NCBI RefSeq assembly: GCF_015223355.1
Contig: NZ_JADFFK010000009.1
Coordinates: 1 to 64,000 of the forward strand
DNA length: 64,000 bases
Origin: Salipiger mangrovisoli
GTDB taxonomy: Bacteria; Pseudomonadota; Alphaproteobacteria; Rhodobacterales; Rhodobacteraceae
Reading direction: 5' to 3'
The translations under genes were made by a program, and so were the position numbers. Positions 6,640 through 15,098 of this stretch are shown piece by piece; position 1 is the first letter of the stretch; the number at the start of each line of letters is the position of its first letter. The notes under the pieces are model-generated. The model saw nothing but the letters and a program-made list of their open reading frames with translations, was not told the origin of the DNA and ran no database searches.

Positions 6640-8928
6640 TCACCCGCACTTCGAGTGGCCGCAGCTCGAGCAGGTCATGCAACCTTCGACCATCATCATC
6701 GAGAATTGCCCGCACGACGGGCAGGCCTTGCCGCGCGGTGCATCCAATCCCACGACCTTGGCTGTGGGGTCGGACTTCAGGCCCTTGCCCTCGCCCTCGA
6801 GGAAGCCGGTCGCCACGAGGTGTTTCTCGATCACCCCGCCGATCGCCGCGAGGATCGAGGGGATGTACTTGCCCTGCACCCAGGCGCCACCGCGCGGATC
6901 GAAGACCGCCTTCAGCTCCTCGACCACGAAGGACACGTCGCCGCCGCGGCGGAACACCGCGGAAATCATCCGCGTCAGCGCCACGGTCCAGGCGTAATGC
7001 TCCATGTTCTTGGAGTTGATGAAAACCTCGAACGGCCGGCGGTGGCCGCCGACGATGATGTCGTTGATCGTGAGGTAGATCGCGTGCTCGCTGTCCGGCC
7101 ACTTCAGCTTGTAGGTGTGCCCCTCGAGCGCCTGCGGGCGGTCGAGCGGCTCGGACATGTAGACCACCTCGGCGCCGCCGTCGGCGCTGGTGGTGACCAC
7201 CGCCGGCGTCTCGGCCGGGGTCTTCTCGGCCGTCTCCGACACCGACAGGACCGAGCCGGTCACGTCGTTCGGGCGGTAGGTGGTGCAGCCCTTGCAGCCG
7301 GTCTCGTAGGCTTCCATGTAGACGTCCTTGAAGCCTTCGAAGGAAATGTCCTCGGGGCAGTTGATCGTCTTGGAAATCGAGCTGTCGATCCACTTCTGCG
7401 CCGCCGCCTGCATGCGCACATGCTCGAGCGGCGCCAGCGTCTGGGCGTTGACGAAATAATCCGGCAGTGCGGCATCGCCGAACTTGTCGCGCCACATCTG
7501 CACCGCGTAATCGACCACCTCTTCCTCGGTGCGGGTGCCATCCTTCTGCAGCACCTTGCGGGTGTAGGCATAGGCGAACACCGGCTCGATGCCCGACGAG
7601 ACGTTGCCCGCGTAGAGCGAGATGGTGCCGGTGGGCGCGATCGAGGTCAGCAGCGCGTTGCGGATGCCATGGGTGCGGATCGCCTCGCGTACGTCGTCAT
7701 CCATCTGCTCCATGTTCCCCGAGGCAAGGAACTTCTCCGCGTCGAAGAGCGGGAAGGCCCCCTTCTCCTTCGCGAGCTCGACCGAAGCGAGGTAGGAGGC
7801 GCGGGCGATGCGCTTGAGCCAGGCCTCGGTCTGCGCCGCGGCCTCTTCCGAGCCGTAGCGCAGCCCCATCATCAGCAGCGCGTCGGCAAGCCCGGTGACG
7901 CCGAGGCCGATGCGGCGCTTGTTGCGGGCTTCCTCGGCCTGCTGCGGCAGCGGGAAGTTCGAGGCATCGACGACGTTGTCCATCATCCGCACCGCGAGGG
8001 CCACCAGTTCGTCGAGCTTGGCCTCGGGGATGTCGGCACCCGCCTCGAAGGGCGTGTCCACCAGCCGCGCGAGGTTGATCGAGCCCAGCAGGCAGGCGCC
8101 ATAGGGCGGCAGCGGCTGCTCGCCGCAGGGGTTGGTCGCCGAGATCTGCTCGATATAGCTGAGGTTGTTGGCCTTGTTGATGCGGTCGATGAAGATCACG
8201 CCCGGCTCGGCATAGTCGTAGGTGGCCTTCATGATCTTGTTCCACAGATCGCGCGCCTTGACGGTGTGGTAGACCTTGCCGTCGAACTGCAGGTCCCACG
8301 AGCCGTCCGCCTTCACCGCTTCCATGAAGGGATCGGTGACCAGCACGGAAAGGTTGAACATGCGCAGCCGCGCGCTGTCGGCCTTGGCCGAGATGAACTG
8401 CTCGACGTCCGGGTGATCGCAGCGCATCGTCGCCATCATCGCGCCGCGGCGCGAGCCCGCCGACATGATGGTGCGGCACATGGCATCCCAGACATCCATG
8501 AACGACAGCGGCCCCGAGGCGTCGGCGGCGACACCCGCCACATGCGCGCCCTTGGGACGGATGGTCGAGAAGTCATAGCCGATGCCCCCGCCCTGCTGCA
8601 TGGTCAGCGCGGCTTCCTTGAGCATGTCGAAGATCCCCGACATGCTGTCCGGGATGGTGCCCATCACGAAGCAGTTGAACAGCGTGACCGAGCGCGCGGT
8701 GCCGGCGCCGGCGGTGATCCGGCCGGCGGGCAGGTACTGGAAATCCTCGAGCGCGCGGTAGAATTTCTCTTCCCAGACCGCGGGCTTCTTCTCCACCGAA
8801 GCGAGCGCGCGCGCGATGCGGCGCCAGCTGTCCTCGACGCTCTGATCGATCGGGGTGCCGTCCGCCTCCTTGAAGCGGTATTTCATGTCCCAGATCTGTT
8901 CGGCGATGGGGGCGGCAAAGCGAGTCAT
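6640..8928 (-). CDS. nrdJ: Adenosylcobalamin-dependent ribonucleotide reductase (class II)
   Basis: The enzyme reduces ribonucleotides to deoxyribonucleotides using adenosylcobalamin as radical source, so it works with or without oxygen. The 762-residue protein shows the active-site blocks: FNCFVMG with C86, QQGGGIGYDF (111-120), NPCGEQ at 266-271 with the radical cysteine C268, and the phosphate-binding PTGTISLYAGN region. A C-terminal Cys cluster (CPSCGQ ... CMTCSSCG) is probably the swinging reductant or zinc site. The start at 8928 has AAGGAAG upstream. It is shorter than the roughly 1200-residue NrdJ type known in related genomes. The gene is divergent from the DUF1489 gene. Confidence 0.95.
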   Translation of the reverse strand: MTRFAAPIAEQIWDMKYRFKEADGTPIDQSVEDSWRRIARALASVEKKPAVWEEKFYRALEDFQYLPAGRITAGAGTARSVTLFNCFVMGTIPDSMSGIFDMLKEAALTMQQGGGIGYDFSTIRPKGAHVAGVAADASGPLSFMDVWDAMCRTIMSAGSRRGAMMATMRCDHPDVEQFISAKADSARLRMFNLSVLVTDPFMEAVKADGSWDLQFDGKVYHTVKARDLWNKIMKATYDYAEPGVIFIDRINKANNLSYIEQISATNPCGEQPLPPYGACLLGSINLARLVDTPFEAGADIPEAKLDELVALAVRMMDNVVDASNFPLPQQAEEARNKRRIGLGVTGLADALLMMGLRYGSEEAAAQTEAWLKRIARASYLASVELAKEKGAFPLFDAEKFLASGNMEQMDDDVREAIRTHGIRNALLTSIAPTGTISLYAGNVSSGIEPVFAYAYTRKVLQKDGTRTEEEVVDYAVQMWRDKFGDAALPDYFVNAQTLAPLEHVRMQAAAQKWIDSSISKTINCPEDISFEGFKDVYMEAYETGCKGCTTYRPNDVTGSVLSVSETAEKTPAETPAVVTTSADGGAEVVYMSEPLDRPQALEGHTYKLKWPDSEHAIYLTINDIIVGGHRRPFEVFINSKNMEHYAWTVALTRMISAVFRRGGDVSFVVEELKAVFDPRGGAWVQGKYIPSILAAIGGVIEKHLVATGFLEGEGKGLKSDPTAKVVGLDAPRGKACPSCGQFSMMMVEGCMTCSSCGHSKCG

Positions 8929-9115
8929 GGCAGCAGACTTCCTTGTTGGCTCGTCATTTCGAGGGCGCGGCGGCAGAGTCGCGCGGGGGTATGGCAGGGC
9001 GGTGTGACTACTCGCGACCGCGGCCCGATGCAAGAACGCGCGGTACGTAAGAGTACACGTTTTTCCGCCGCGGGCCTACCACTGCTTGAAGCCGGCGCTG
9101 TAAGGGCTACAATAT

Positions 9116-9130
9116 GTTCTCATCCTGTTG
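9116..9130. promoter_or_regulatory. Weak LexA-box-like sequence
   Basis: GTTC-N7-GTTG lies in the nrdJ/DUF1489 divergent region, one base off the alphaproteobacterial LexA consensus GTTC-N7-GTTC. Chance occurrence is quite possible; listed because nrdJ is a plausible SOS target. Confidence 0.2.
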
Positions 9131-9150
9131 AGGACTCTGTGGAGCATTCC

Positions 9151-9582
9151 GTGGATAAGTTCACCCATCTGATCAAGCTCAGCGTCGGCACCGAAAGCGT
9201 CAAGACGCTGGCCGCCTGGCAGTCCGGGCGCGCCGCGCAGACCGCCGACCGGCTGCCCTGCCACGTCACCCGCATGTGGCCCAAGCGCGAGGCGGAGCTG
9301 CTCAACGGGGGCTCGATCTACTGGGTTTTCAAGGGGCTGATCCAATGCCGACAGCGGGTGCTGCGGCTCGACGAGGTCACCGGACACGACGGCACGCGGC
9401 ACTGCGCGCTGGTCCTCGACCCGGAGATTCACCGCGTCGCCACGAGCCCGCGCCGCCCCTTCCAGGGCTGGCGCTATCTCGACCCCAAGGACGCGCCGCC
9501 CGATCTCACCGCCGCCCGCGCCGAAGACGACGAACTGCCGCCCGAGCTGGCCGGTGCGCTGGCCGAGATCGGCGTTCTCTGA
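9151..9582 (+). CDS. DUF1489 family protein
   Basis: The 143-residue protein matches the alphaproteobacterial DUF1489 family: N-terminal HLIKLSVGTESVKTLAAWQ, a central TRMWPKREAELLNGGSIYW motif and a C-terminal FQGWRYLDPKDAPPDL segment. The function is unknown; the family is small, soluble and widely conserved. GTG 9151 is preferred because GGAG lies six bases upstream; GTG 9139 with its own AGGA is an alternative adding four residues. It is convergent with the YdcF-like gene, 21 bp away. Confidence 0.88.
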   Translation: MDKFTHLIKLSVGTESVKTLAAWQSGRAAQTADRLPCHVTRMWPKREAELLNGGSIYWVFKGLIQCRQRVLRLDEVTGHDGTRHCALVLDPEIHRVATSPRRPFQGWRYLDPKDAPPDLTAARAEDDELPPELAGALAEIGVL

Positions 9583-9603
9583 TCCTCCAGCGGGGCGGCG
9601 CGC

Positions 9604-10107
9604 TCAGCCACGCAGCCGCAATGCGTACCAGAGGTAGGCAGGCACCTCGCGCAGCCCCGCCTTCACGCGGTTGAGCGAAAGCGGCACGCGGGGCGAGTCG
9701 CTTTGCACCGGCCCCACCGCCTGCACGAAGCCGAGTCGCCGCGCCGCCAGACGCGCCCGCGGCGCGTGAAACCCGTCGGTGACGACCACCACCTCGCCCG
9801 CCCCGATCCGCCGCAACAGCGGGAGCGAGAGGCGCAGGTTCTCCTCCGTGCTGGTCGAGCGGTCCTCCAGCACCAGCGCGACCTCCGGCACGCCGGCCTT
9901 TCGGCAAAGCGCTGCGATCACCGCCGCCTCGGAGGGGCCGTGCCGCCCGACGCCCCCGGAGGCAAGGATGACCGAGACCTCCCCGGCCTGCCAGAGCGCG
10001 GCCGCATGCAGCGCCCGGCGCCGCAGAGTCGGCGAGGCCCGCCCGCCGCTCCAGACCGCCGCCCCCAGCACCAGCGCCACGCGTGGTCCGCCTTGCTGCG
10101 CCACCAT
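9604..10107 (-). CDS. YdcF-like (DUF218) protein
   Basis: The 167-residue protein has the DUF218/YdcF pattern: an N-terminal strand with ALVLGAAVW, then ILASGGVG, EDRSTSTEENL and VVTDGFHAPRA, the conserved residues of the fold. Many DUF218 proteins are membrane-anchored (SanA, ElyC), but no transmembrane helix is seen here. The start at 10107 is chosen because an AAGGGGCGGA stretch precedes it. The longer open frame upstream only translates the dispersed repeat at 10115-10136. Exact role unknown. Confidence 0.8.
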   Translation of the reverse strand: MVAQQGGPRVALVLGAAVWSGGRASPTLRRRALHAAALWQAGEVSVILASGGVGRHGPSEAAVIAALCRKAGVPEVALVLEDRSTSTEENLRLSLPLLRRIGAGEVVVVTDGFHAPRARLAARRLGFVQAVGPVQSDSPRVPLSLNRVKAGLREVPAYLWYALRLRG

Positions 10108-10114
10108 TCCGCCC

Positions 10115-10176
10115 CTTCTTCTCTTTCCAAATACGCCCGCCGGAGGCAGCCACAAGCGCTGCGCCCTGCGTATTTG
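10115..10176. repeat. Dispersed hairpin element, copy 1
   Basis: CTCTTTCCAAATACGC (ending at 10136) is followed by a GC-rich stretch and by the inverse GCGTATTTG at 10168-10176, forming a 9-bp stem. The same CTCTTTCCAAATACGC core recurs near 58396-58412 and, inverted, at 13464-13479. It lies directly upstream of the YdcF-like start and overlaps its ribosome-binding region on the minus strand. Confidence 0.65.
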
Positions 10177-10216
10177 TGGAACAATGAAGACCTATCGCGC
10201 GCAAGCCCAAAGAAAA

Positions 10217-10243
10217 CGCCGCCGGGAGGATGTCCCGGCGGCG
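10217..10243 (-). terminator. Rho-independent terminator of the nucleoside transporter operon
   Basis: Perfect 11-bp arms CGCCGCCGGGA / TCCCGGCGGCG with a 5-base loop are followed on the minus strand by TTTTCTTT. It lies 26 bp after the stop of the BMP binding-protein gene, the last gene of the xdh-nup cluster. Confidence 0.85.
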
Positions 10244-10268
10244 CCCCGTTCGATACCCCGAGCAGGGA

Positions 10269-11342
10269 TCAGTTCGGAATCTCGGCGGTCAGCCCTTCGA
10301 CGTAGAAGTCCATGCCGGCCAGCACGCCATCCTCGGCCACTTCGCCGTCCGCAAGCCAGGCCGAACCGTCCTGCTTGTTGATCGGGCCGGTGAACGGGTG
10401 GTAGGTGCCCGCGGCGATGTCGTCCTTCATCTTCAGCACCGTGGACTTGACGTCCTCCGGCACCGGGCCGGTGATTTCGCCAATGCCGACCATGCCGTCG
10501 CCGATGCCCTGCCAGACGTTCTGGCTGGTCCAGGTGCCGTCGATGATCGCCTGCACGCGGTCGATGTAATAGGGCGCCCATTCGTCGATGATCGACGACA
10601 GCCGCGGCTGCGGCGCGTAGTCATACATGTCGCCCGCCTGGCCGAAGCCGAAACCGCCCGCCTTCTCCAGCACCGACAGCGGCGCGGTCGAGTCGGTATG
10701 CGCCAGCACGACATCGACGCCCTGGTCGAGCAGCGCCTGGGTGGCGTCCGCCTCTTTCGCCGGGTCGAACCAGGTCGACAGCCAGACCACCGACATCTCG
10801 ACGTCCGGGTTGGCCTTCTTGGCGTGCAGGAAGGACGAGTTGATGCCGCGGATCACTTCCGGGATCGGGAAGGAGCCGATGTAGCCGATCTTGTTCGACT
10901 TGGTCATCGCGCCGGCGAGATAGCCGGTGATCGCCCGGCCCTCGTAGAAGCGCGCCGAATAGGCCGAGACGTTCTCGGCTGTCTTGTAGCCGGTGGCGTG
11001 CTCGAACTTCACGTCCGGGAACTTGGCCGCGACGTTGATCGTCGGGTCCATGTAGCCGAAGGAGGTGGTGAAGATGAGGTCGGCCCCGGACAGCGCCATC
11101 TGGGTCAGCACGCGCTCGGCGTCGGCGCCCTCGGGCACGCTCTCCTGCTCGACCATCTCGATGGCGTCGCCGAAGTGCTCCTTCATCTTCACCGCCGCCT
11201 CGTGGTGGTGCTGCGACCAGCCGCCGTCGTTCACCGGGCCGACATAGACGAAGGCGATCTTCGGCTTGTCCTGGGCAAAGGCCGGGGCGGCGGCAAGCGC
11301 CAGGCCCATTGCGGCGCTGGCAAGAAGCGTTCTGCGTTTCAT
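10269..11342 (-). CDS. BMP-family nucleoside/purine ABC transporter binding protein
   Basis: A periplasmic substrate-binding lipoprotein-like protein of the Bmp/Med family, which captures nucleosides or purines for import. The 357 residues begin with a twin-basic signal peptide ending in APAFAQ (about residue 24), followed by KIAFVYVGPVNDGGW, the family's ligand-site start, and a central DVVLAHTDSTAP block. No lipobox cysteine is seen, so it is soluble in the periplasm. GGGAGA upstream supports the start at 11342. It is the last gene of the cluster with two permeases and an ATPase; the neighbouring xanthine dehydrogenase genes point to purine bases or nucleosides as cargo. Confidence 0.88.
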   Translation of the reverse strand: MKRRTLLASAAMGLALAAAPAFAQDKPKIAFVYVGPVNDGGWSQHHHEAAVKMKEHFGDAIEMVEQESVPEGADAERVLTQMALSGADLIFTTSFGYMDPTINVAAKFPDVKFEHATGYKTAENVSAYSARFYEGRAITGYLAGAMTKSNKIGYIGSFPIPEVIRGINSSFLHAKKANPDVEMSVVWLSTWFDPAKEADATQALLDQGVDVVLAHTDSTAPLSVLEKAGGFGFGQAGDMYDYAPQPRLSSIIDEWAPYYIDRVQAIIDGTWTSQNVWQGIGDGMVGIGEITGPVPEDVKSTVLKMKDDIAAGTYHPFTGPINKQDGSAWLADGEVAEDGVLAGMDFYVEGLTAEIPN

Positions 11343-11424
11343 TATGGTCAGTCTCCCTGTCTTCATACTGTCTTCAAGAAACTCCGGCACCCGCCGGAAG
11401 GGCTCTGCGCCCGGCCCGAGAGTG

Positions 11425-12333
11425 TCAGGTCGAGGCGTGGAAAGAGCGGCCCAGCGATCCGGGTGCGCCATGCACCCCGCGGGCCGAGATCACCACCAAC
11501 ACCAGGATGGTGATCACGTAGGGCGACATCGACAGCAGTTCCACCGGCACCTTGGCCCCCGCGGCCTGGAGGTTGAGCTGCAGCACCGTGACGCCGCCGA
11601 AGAGATAGGCACCGATCAGCACTCCGAGCGGCCGCCAGCTGGCGAAGACGACGATGGCCAGCGCGATCCAGCCGGCGCCGGCGGTCATGCCCTCGGTCCA
11701 TTGCGGCACCCGCACGAGGCTGACGTAAGCGCCGCCGAGCCCGGCGCAGGCACCGCCGAAGAAGATCGCCGCCAGCCGCACCCGCACCACCTTGTAGCCG
11801 AGCGCATGCGCGCTCTCGTGGTCCTCTCCCACCGCGCGCAGGATCAGCCCGGCACGGGTGTATTTCAGGAAGGCCCAGACCCCGGCCACCAGCGCGAGGC
11901 TCACGTAGACCATGAAGTCGTGGCGGAAGACCATCGGCCCGATCACCGGGATCTCGGCAAGGCCGGGAATCCACAGCTTGCCCAGCCCCGGCGCCCGCAC
12001 CCCCTCGAAGGACGCGCCGACCAGCGCCGAGAGCCCCAGCCCCACCAGCGTCAGCCCGAGGCCCGTCGCCACCTGGTTCGACAGCAGCACCTGGGTCAGG
12101 AAGCCGAAGCTCAGCGACAGCACTGCCGAGGCCAGCGCGGCCGCGGCAAAGCCGATCACCGGCGAGCCGGTGCTCACCGCTGCCGCGAAGCCGACCACCG
12201 CACCGGTGATCATCATGCCCTCGACCCCGAGGTTCAGCACCCCGGCCTTTTCCACCACCATCTCGCCGATGGCGGCCAGCAGGATCGGCGTCGCCGAGAC
12301 CATGATCGAGGCGACAAGAAGCACGGGATCCAT
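11425..12333 (-). CDS. ABC transporter permease, NupQ/BmpC-like
   Basis: An inner-membrane permease of the branched-chain/ribose/nucleoside type (BPD_transp_2). The 302 residues form about eight or nine hydrophobic helices, and the conserved loop GVLNLGVEGMMITGAVVGF near residues 30-49 is diagnostic of the family. It pairs with the permease gene upstream, whose TGA overlaps this ATG by one base at 12333, indicating translational coupling and a heterodimeric channel. The 82-bp gap to the binding-protein gene has no obvious terminator. Confidence 0.88.
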   Translation of the reverse strand: MDPVLLVASIMVSATPILLAAIGEMVVEKAGVLNLGVEGMMITGAVVGFAAAVSTGSPVIGFAAAALASAVLSLSFGFLTQVLLSNQVATGLGLTLVGLGLSALVGASFEGVRAPGLGKLWIPGLAEIPVIGPMVFRHDFMVYVSLALVAGVWAFLKYTRAGLILRAVGEDHESAHALGYKVVRVRLAAIFFGGACAGLGGAYVSLVRVPQWTEGMTAGAGWIALAIVVFASWRPLGVLIGAYLFGGVTVLQLNLQAAGAKVPVELLSMSPYVITILVLVVISARGVHGAPGSLGRSFHAST

Positions 12334-13418
12334 CAGGCCAGCTCCCCCTTGGCAAAGCGGATGCGGTAATTGGTGAAGACGTCGGTCGCCAGCAGGAAGA
12401 ACAGCAGCATCCCCTGGAACAGCTGGATCGACGCGCCCGGCAGGCCGAGCATCAGCTGCGCCAGCTCGCCGCCGATATAGGTCAGCGCCATCAGCAGCCC
12501 CGCCAGCAGGATGCCCACCGGGTTGAGCCGCCCGAGGAAGGCGACGATGATCGCGGTGAAGCCATAGCCCGAGTTGAAGTCGATGGTGATCTGCCCGGCC
12601 GGGCCGGTCACCTCGAACAGCCCCGCCGCCCCGGCCAGCGCCCCCGAGATCCCGAGGCAGAGAAAGACGATGCGCGCCGGGCTCACCCCCGAGAAGCGCG
12701 CCGCCCGTGGCGCCTCGCCGGTCAGGCGGATGTTGTAGCCCTGGATGTGGCGCGCCATCAGCACGTAGGCGGCGATCACCGCGATCAGCGCGGCGACCAC
12801 GCCCCAGTGCAGGCCGGTGTTCGCGATCAGCTCGTCATTGTGCACCGCCGGCCATTGCTTGAAGTTCCGCGAGCCGGGAAAGCCCATGCCCTCCGGGCTG
12901 CGCAGCCAGCTCGCCGAGGCCGAGGCGAGGATGTTCTCGGCGACGTACACCAGCATCAGCGAGACGAGGATTTCATTGGTGCCGAACCGCGTCTTCAGCA
13001 CCGCGGGGATCATGGCCCAGGCCCAGCCGCCAAGCGCACCGGCGACCACCATCAACGGGAAGAGCAGCACGCTTTCCGAGGGGTAGAAGGCCAGGCCCAC
13101 GGCCGCGCCGGTGACGGCCCCCATGATGTACTGCCCCTCGGCCCCGATGTTCCAGATGCCCGCCTTGAAACCGATCGACAGGCCGATGGCGATGAGGATC
13201 AGCGGCCCCGCCTTCACCAGCAGCTGCGGCCGCGAATAGCCGGCGAACTGCGGATGGAACAGCGGATCCCAGAAGATCGTGCGGATCGCCTCCAGCGGCG
13301 GCTTGCCCAGGAGCGCGAACATGATGCCGCCCACCACCATGGTCAGAACCACGGCGATCAGCGGCGTCACCACGGTCCAGAGCCGCGAGGGCTGGGGACG
13401 TTTCTCGAGGCGGATCAT
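12333..13418 (-). CDS. ABC transporter permease, NupP-like
   Basis: The second permease of the nucleoside importer: 361 residues with about ten hydrophobic segments and the family block IWNIGAEGQYIMGAVTGAAV (about residues 89-108), which matches the loop of its partner. A short basic N-terminus (RLEKRPQPSR) precedes the first helix. It overlaps the next permease by one base. The ATPase gene lies 159 bp upstream, and that gap contains a long inverted repeat, so permease expression could be set separately from the ATPase. Confidence 0.88.
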   Translation of the reverse strand: MIRLEKRPQPSRLWTVVTPLIAVVLTMVVGGIMFALLGKPPLEAIRTIFWDPLFHPQFAGYSRPQLLVKAGPLILIAIGLSIGFKAGIWNIGAEGQYIMGAVTGAAVGLAFYPSESVLLFPLMVVAGALGGWAWAMIPAVLKTRFGTNEILVSLMLVYVAENILASASASWLRSPEGMGFPGSRNFKQWPAVHNDELIANTGLHWGVVAALIAVIAAYVLMARHIQGYNIRLTGEAPRAARFSGVSPARIVFLCLGISGALAGAAGLFEVTGPAGQITIDFNSGYGFTAIIVAFLGRLNPVGILLAGLLMALTYIGGELAQLMLGLPGASIQLFQGMLLFFLLATDVFTNYRIRFAKGELA

Positions 13419-13463
13419 AGGGAGCCTCCCACCGGCGCCGCGCGGGTGTCGCCGCCGCGCCGT

Positions 13464-13541
13464 GCGTATTTGGAAAGAGAAGAAGCGGAAAGGGCTGCGC
13501 GGAAGACCGAAGCCCGCGGCTTCTTCTCTTCGAAAATACGC
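13464..13541. repeat. Dispersed hairpin element, inverted pair
   Basis: Two 23-bp arms (13464-13486 and 13519-13541) match at 20 of 23 positions when one is reverse-complemented. Both contain the GCGTATTT...AAGAGAAGAAGC core of the dispersed element. The loop is 32 bases. The pair sits between the transporter ATPase gene and the permease genes of one operon. Confidence 0.8.
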
Positions 13542-13577
13542 ATATCCGGCACCAGCCAGCCAGCGCCGCGCCGGGGA

Positions 13578-15098
13578 TCAGCCATCGACATGGGCCACCT
13601 CCATGTCATGCGCCCCGCCCATCATCAGGCCGATCTTCTCGATGTCGAGCTCGGCGACGGCGCGGGCGGGCGAGAGACGCCCCTCGTTCAGCGCCGCGAA
13701 ACGGTCCGAGATCTCCATCAGCTCGTCGAGGTCCTGGCTGATGACGACGATCGCCGCGCCCTTGGCGGCGAGATCGAGCAGCGCCTGGCGGATCGCCGCG
13801 GCGGCGGCGGCATCGACACCCCAGGTCGGCTGGTTGACCACGAAGACCTCGGGGTTCTGCAGGATTTCCCGCCCGACCACGAATTTCTGCAGGTTGCCGC
13901 CCGAGAGCGCCCGCGCCGCCGTGCCGGGGCCCGGGGTGCGCACGTCGAAGCGCTCGATGACCTTCTCGGCGAAGGCCTTCGACTTGCCCCAGTCGATGAA
14001 GCCGCCCTGCACCAGCCCCTCGCGGCGCGCGCCGGTGAGCACGGCGTTCTCGGTCAGGCTCATGTTGGGCGCGGCGGCGTGGCCAAGCCGTTCCTCGGGA
14101 CCCGAGAGCAGACCCGCGTCGCGGCGGCCGACCGGGCCGAGGCGGCTGACGTCCTGCCCCTTGAAGAAGATCGTGCCCGCCGGGGCGAGCCGCTCGCCCG
14201 AGAGCGCCATCAGAAGCTCGTCCTGGCCGTTGCCGGCGACGCCGCCGATGCCCAGCACCTCGCCGGCGCGGACCTCGAGCGAGACCTCGCGCAGCGGCGT
14301 GCCGAAGGCGCCCGGCGCGGGCAGCGAGAGCTTGTCGGTGCGCAGGAGCACCGCGCCCTTCTCTCCGGCGCGCGCCTCGGGGGTGTTGAAGCTCGAGCCG
14401 ACCATCAGCTCGGCCATCTGCCGGGCGGTCACCTCGCGCGGGGTGCAGGTGCCGACGTTCTTGCCGAGCCGCAGGATCGTCGCCTCGTCGCAGAGCGCGC
14501 GGATCTCTTCCAGCTTGTGCGAGATGTAGAGGATCGAAGTGCCCTCGGCGCGCAGCTTGTTCAGCGTCTGGAAGAGGATGTCCACCTCCTGCGGGGTCAG
14601 CACCGAGGTCGGCTCGTCCATGATCAGCAGGCGCGGGTTCTGCAGCAGGCAGCGGATGATCTCGACCCGTTGGCGCTCGCCCGCCGAGAGCGTGCCGACG
14701 GTGCGCGTGGGATCGAGCGGCAGCCCGTAGGTTTCCGAGACCTCGCGGATCTGCCGGGCAAGGTCGCGCGGTTTCGGCGGGTTTTCCATGCCGAGCGCCA
14801 CGTTCTCGGCGACGTCCAGCGCCTCGAAGAGCGAGAAGTGCTGGAACACCATGGCGACGCCGGAGCGGCGCGCGTCCGACGGCTTGCCGGGCGCATAGGC
14901 CGCGCCGTCCAGCACCATCTCGCCGGCATCGGGCTTCACCAGCCCGAAGATCATCTTCACCAGCGTCGACTTGCCCGCGCCGTTCTCGCCAAGCAGCGCG
15001 TGGATCTCGCCCTTGCCGATGTCGAAGGAGACATCGTCATTGGCCACGACACCTGGATAGGCCTTGGTCAGGCCCCGGATGCTGAGGAGTGTATCCAC
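13578..15098 (-). CDS. ABC transporter ATP-binding protein with two ABC domains, NupO-like
   Basis: This 506-residue ATPase has two fused ABC cassettes. The first has Walker A GENGAGKS (about 38) and signature LSAGERQRVEI. The second starts with GVAGNGQDEL, the usual degenerate Walker A of RbsA/NupO-type proteins, and has signature LSGGNLQKFVVGRE. It energises the two permeases. The GTG start at 15098 (VDTLLSIRGLTKAYPG) agrees with where homologues begin and has GGGGAC upstream; the open frame runs on into xdhC. It overlaps xdhC by 31 bp, tying purine uptake to purine oxidation in one transcript. Confidence 0.9.
   Translation of the reverse strand: MDTLLSIRGLTKAYPGVVANDDVSFDIGKGEIHALLGENGAGKSTLVKMIFGLVKPDAGEMVLDGAAYAPGKPSDARRSGVAMVFQHFSLFEALDVAENVALGMENPPKPRDLARQIREVSETYGLPLDPTRTVGTLSAGERQRVEIIRCLLQNPRLLIMDEPTSVLTPQEVDILFQTLNKLRAEGTSILYISHKLEEIRALCDEATILRLGKNVGTCTPREVTARQMAELMVGSSFNTPEARAGEKGAVLLRTDKLSLPAPGAFGTPLREVSLEVRAGEVLGIGGVAGNGQDELLMALSGERLAPAGTIFFKGQDVSRLGPVGRRDAGLLSGPEERLGHAAAPNMSLTENAVLTGARREGLVQGGFIDWGKSKAFAEKVIERFDVRTPGPGTAARALSGGNLQKFVVGREILQNPEVFVVNQPTWGVDAAAAAAIRQALLDLAAKGAAIVVISQDLDELMEISDRFAALNEGRLSPARAVAELDIEKIGLMMGGAHDMEVAHVDG

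Noticed and set aside
6559-9582. A 1007-codon open frame on the plus strand
   Set aside because: It is opposite nrdJ, has His/Arg/Ala-rich composition typical of an antisense shadow in high-GC DNA, and has no family motifs; only its DUF1489 end is real.
10108-10155. Sixteen extra N-terminal residues of the YdcF-like protein
   Set aside because: They translate the dispersed repeat; a ribosome-binding site precedes the inner ATG at 10107.
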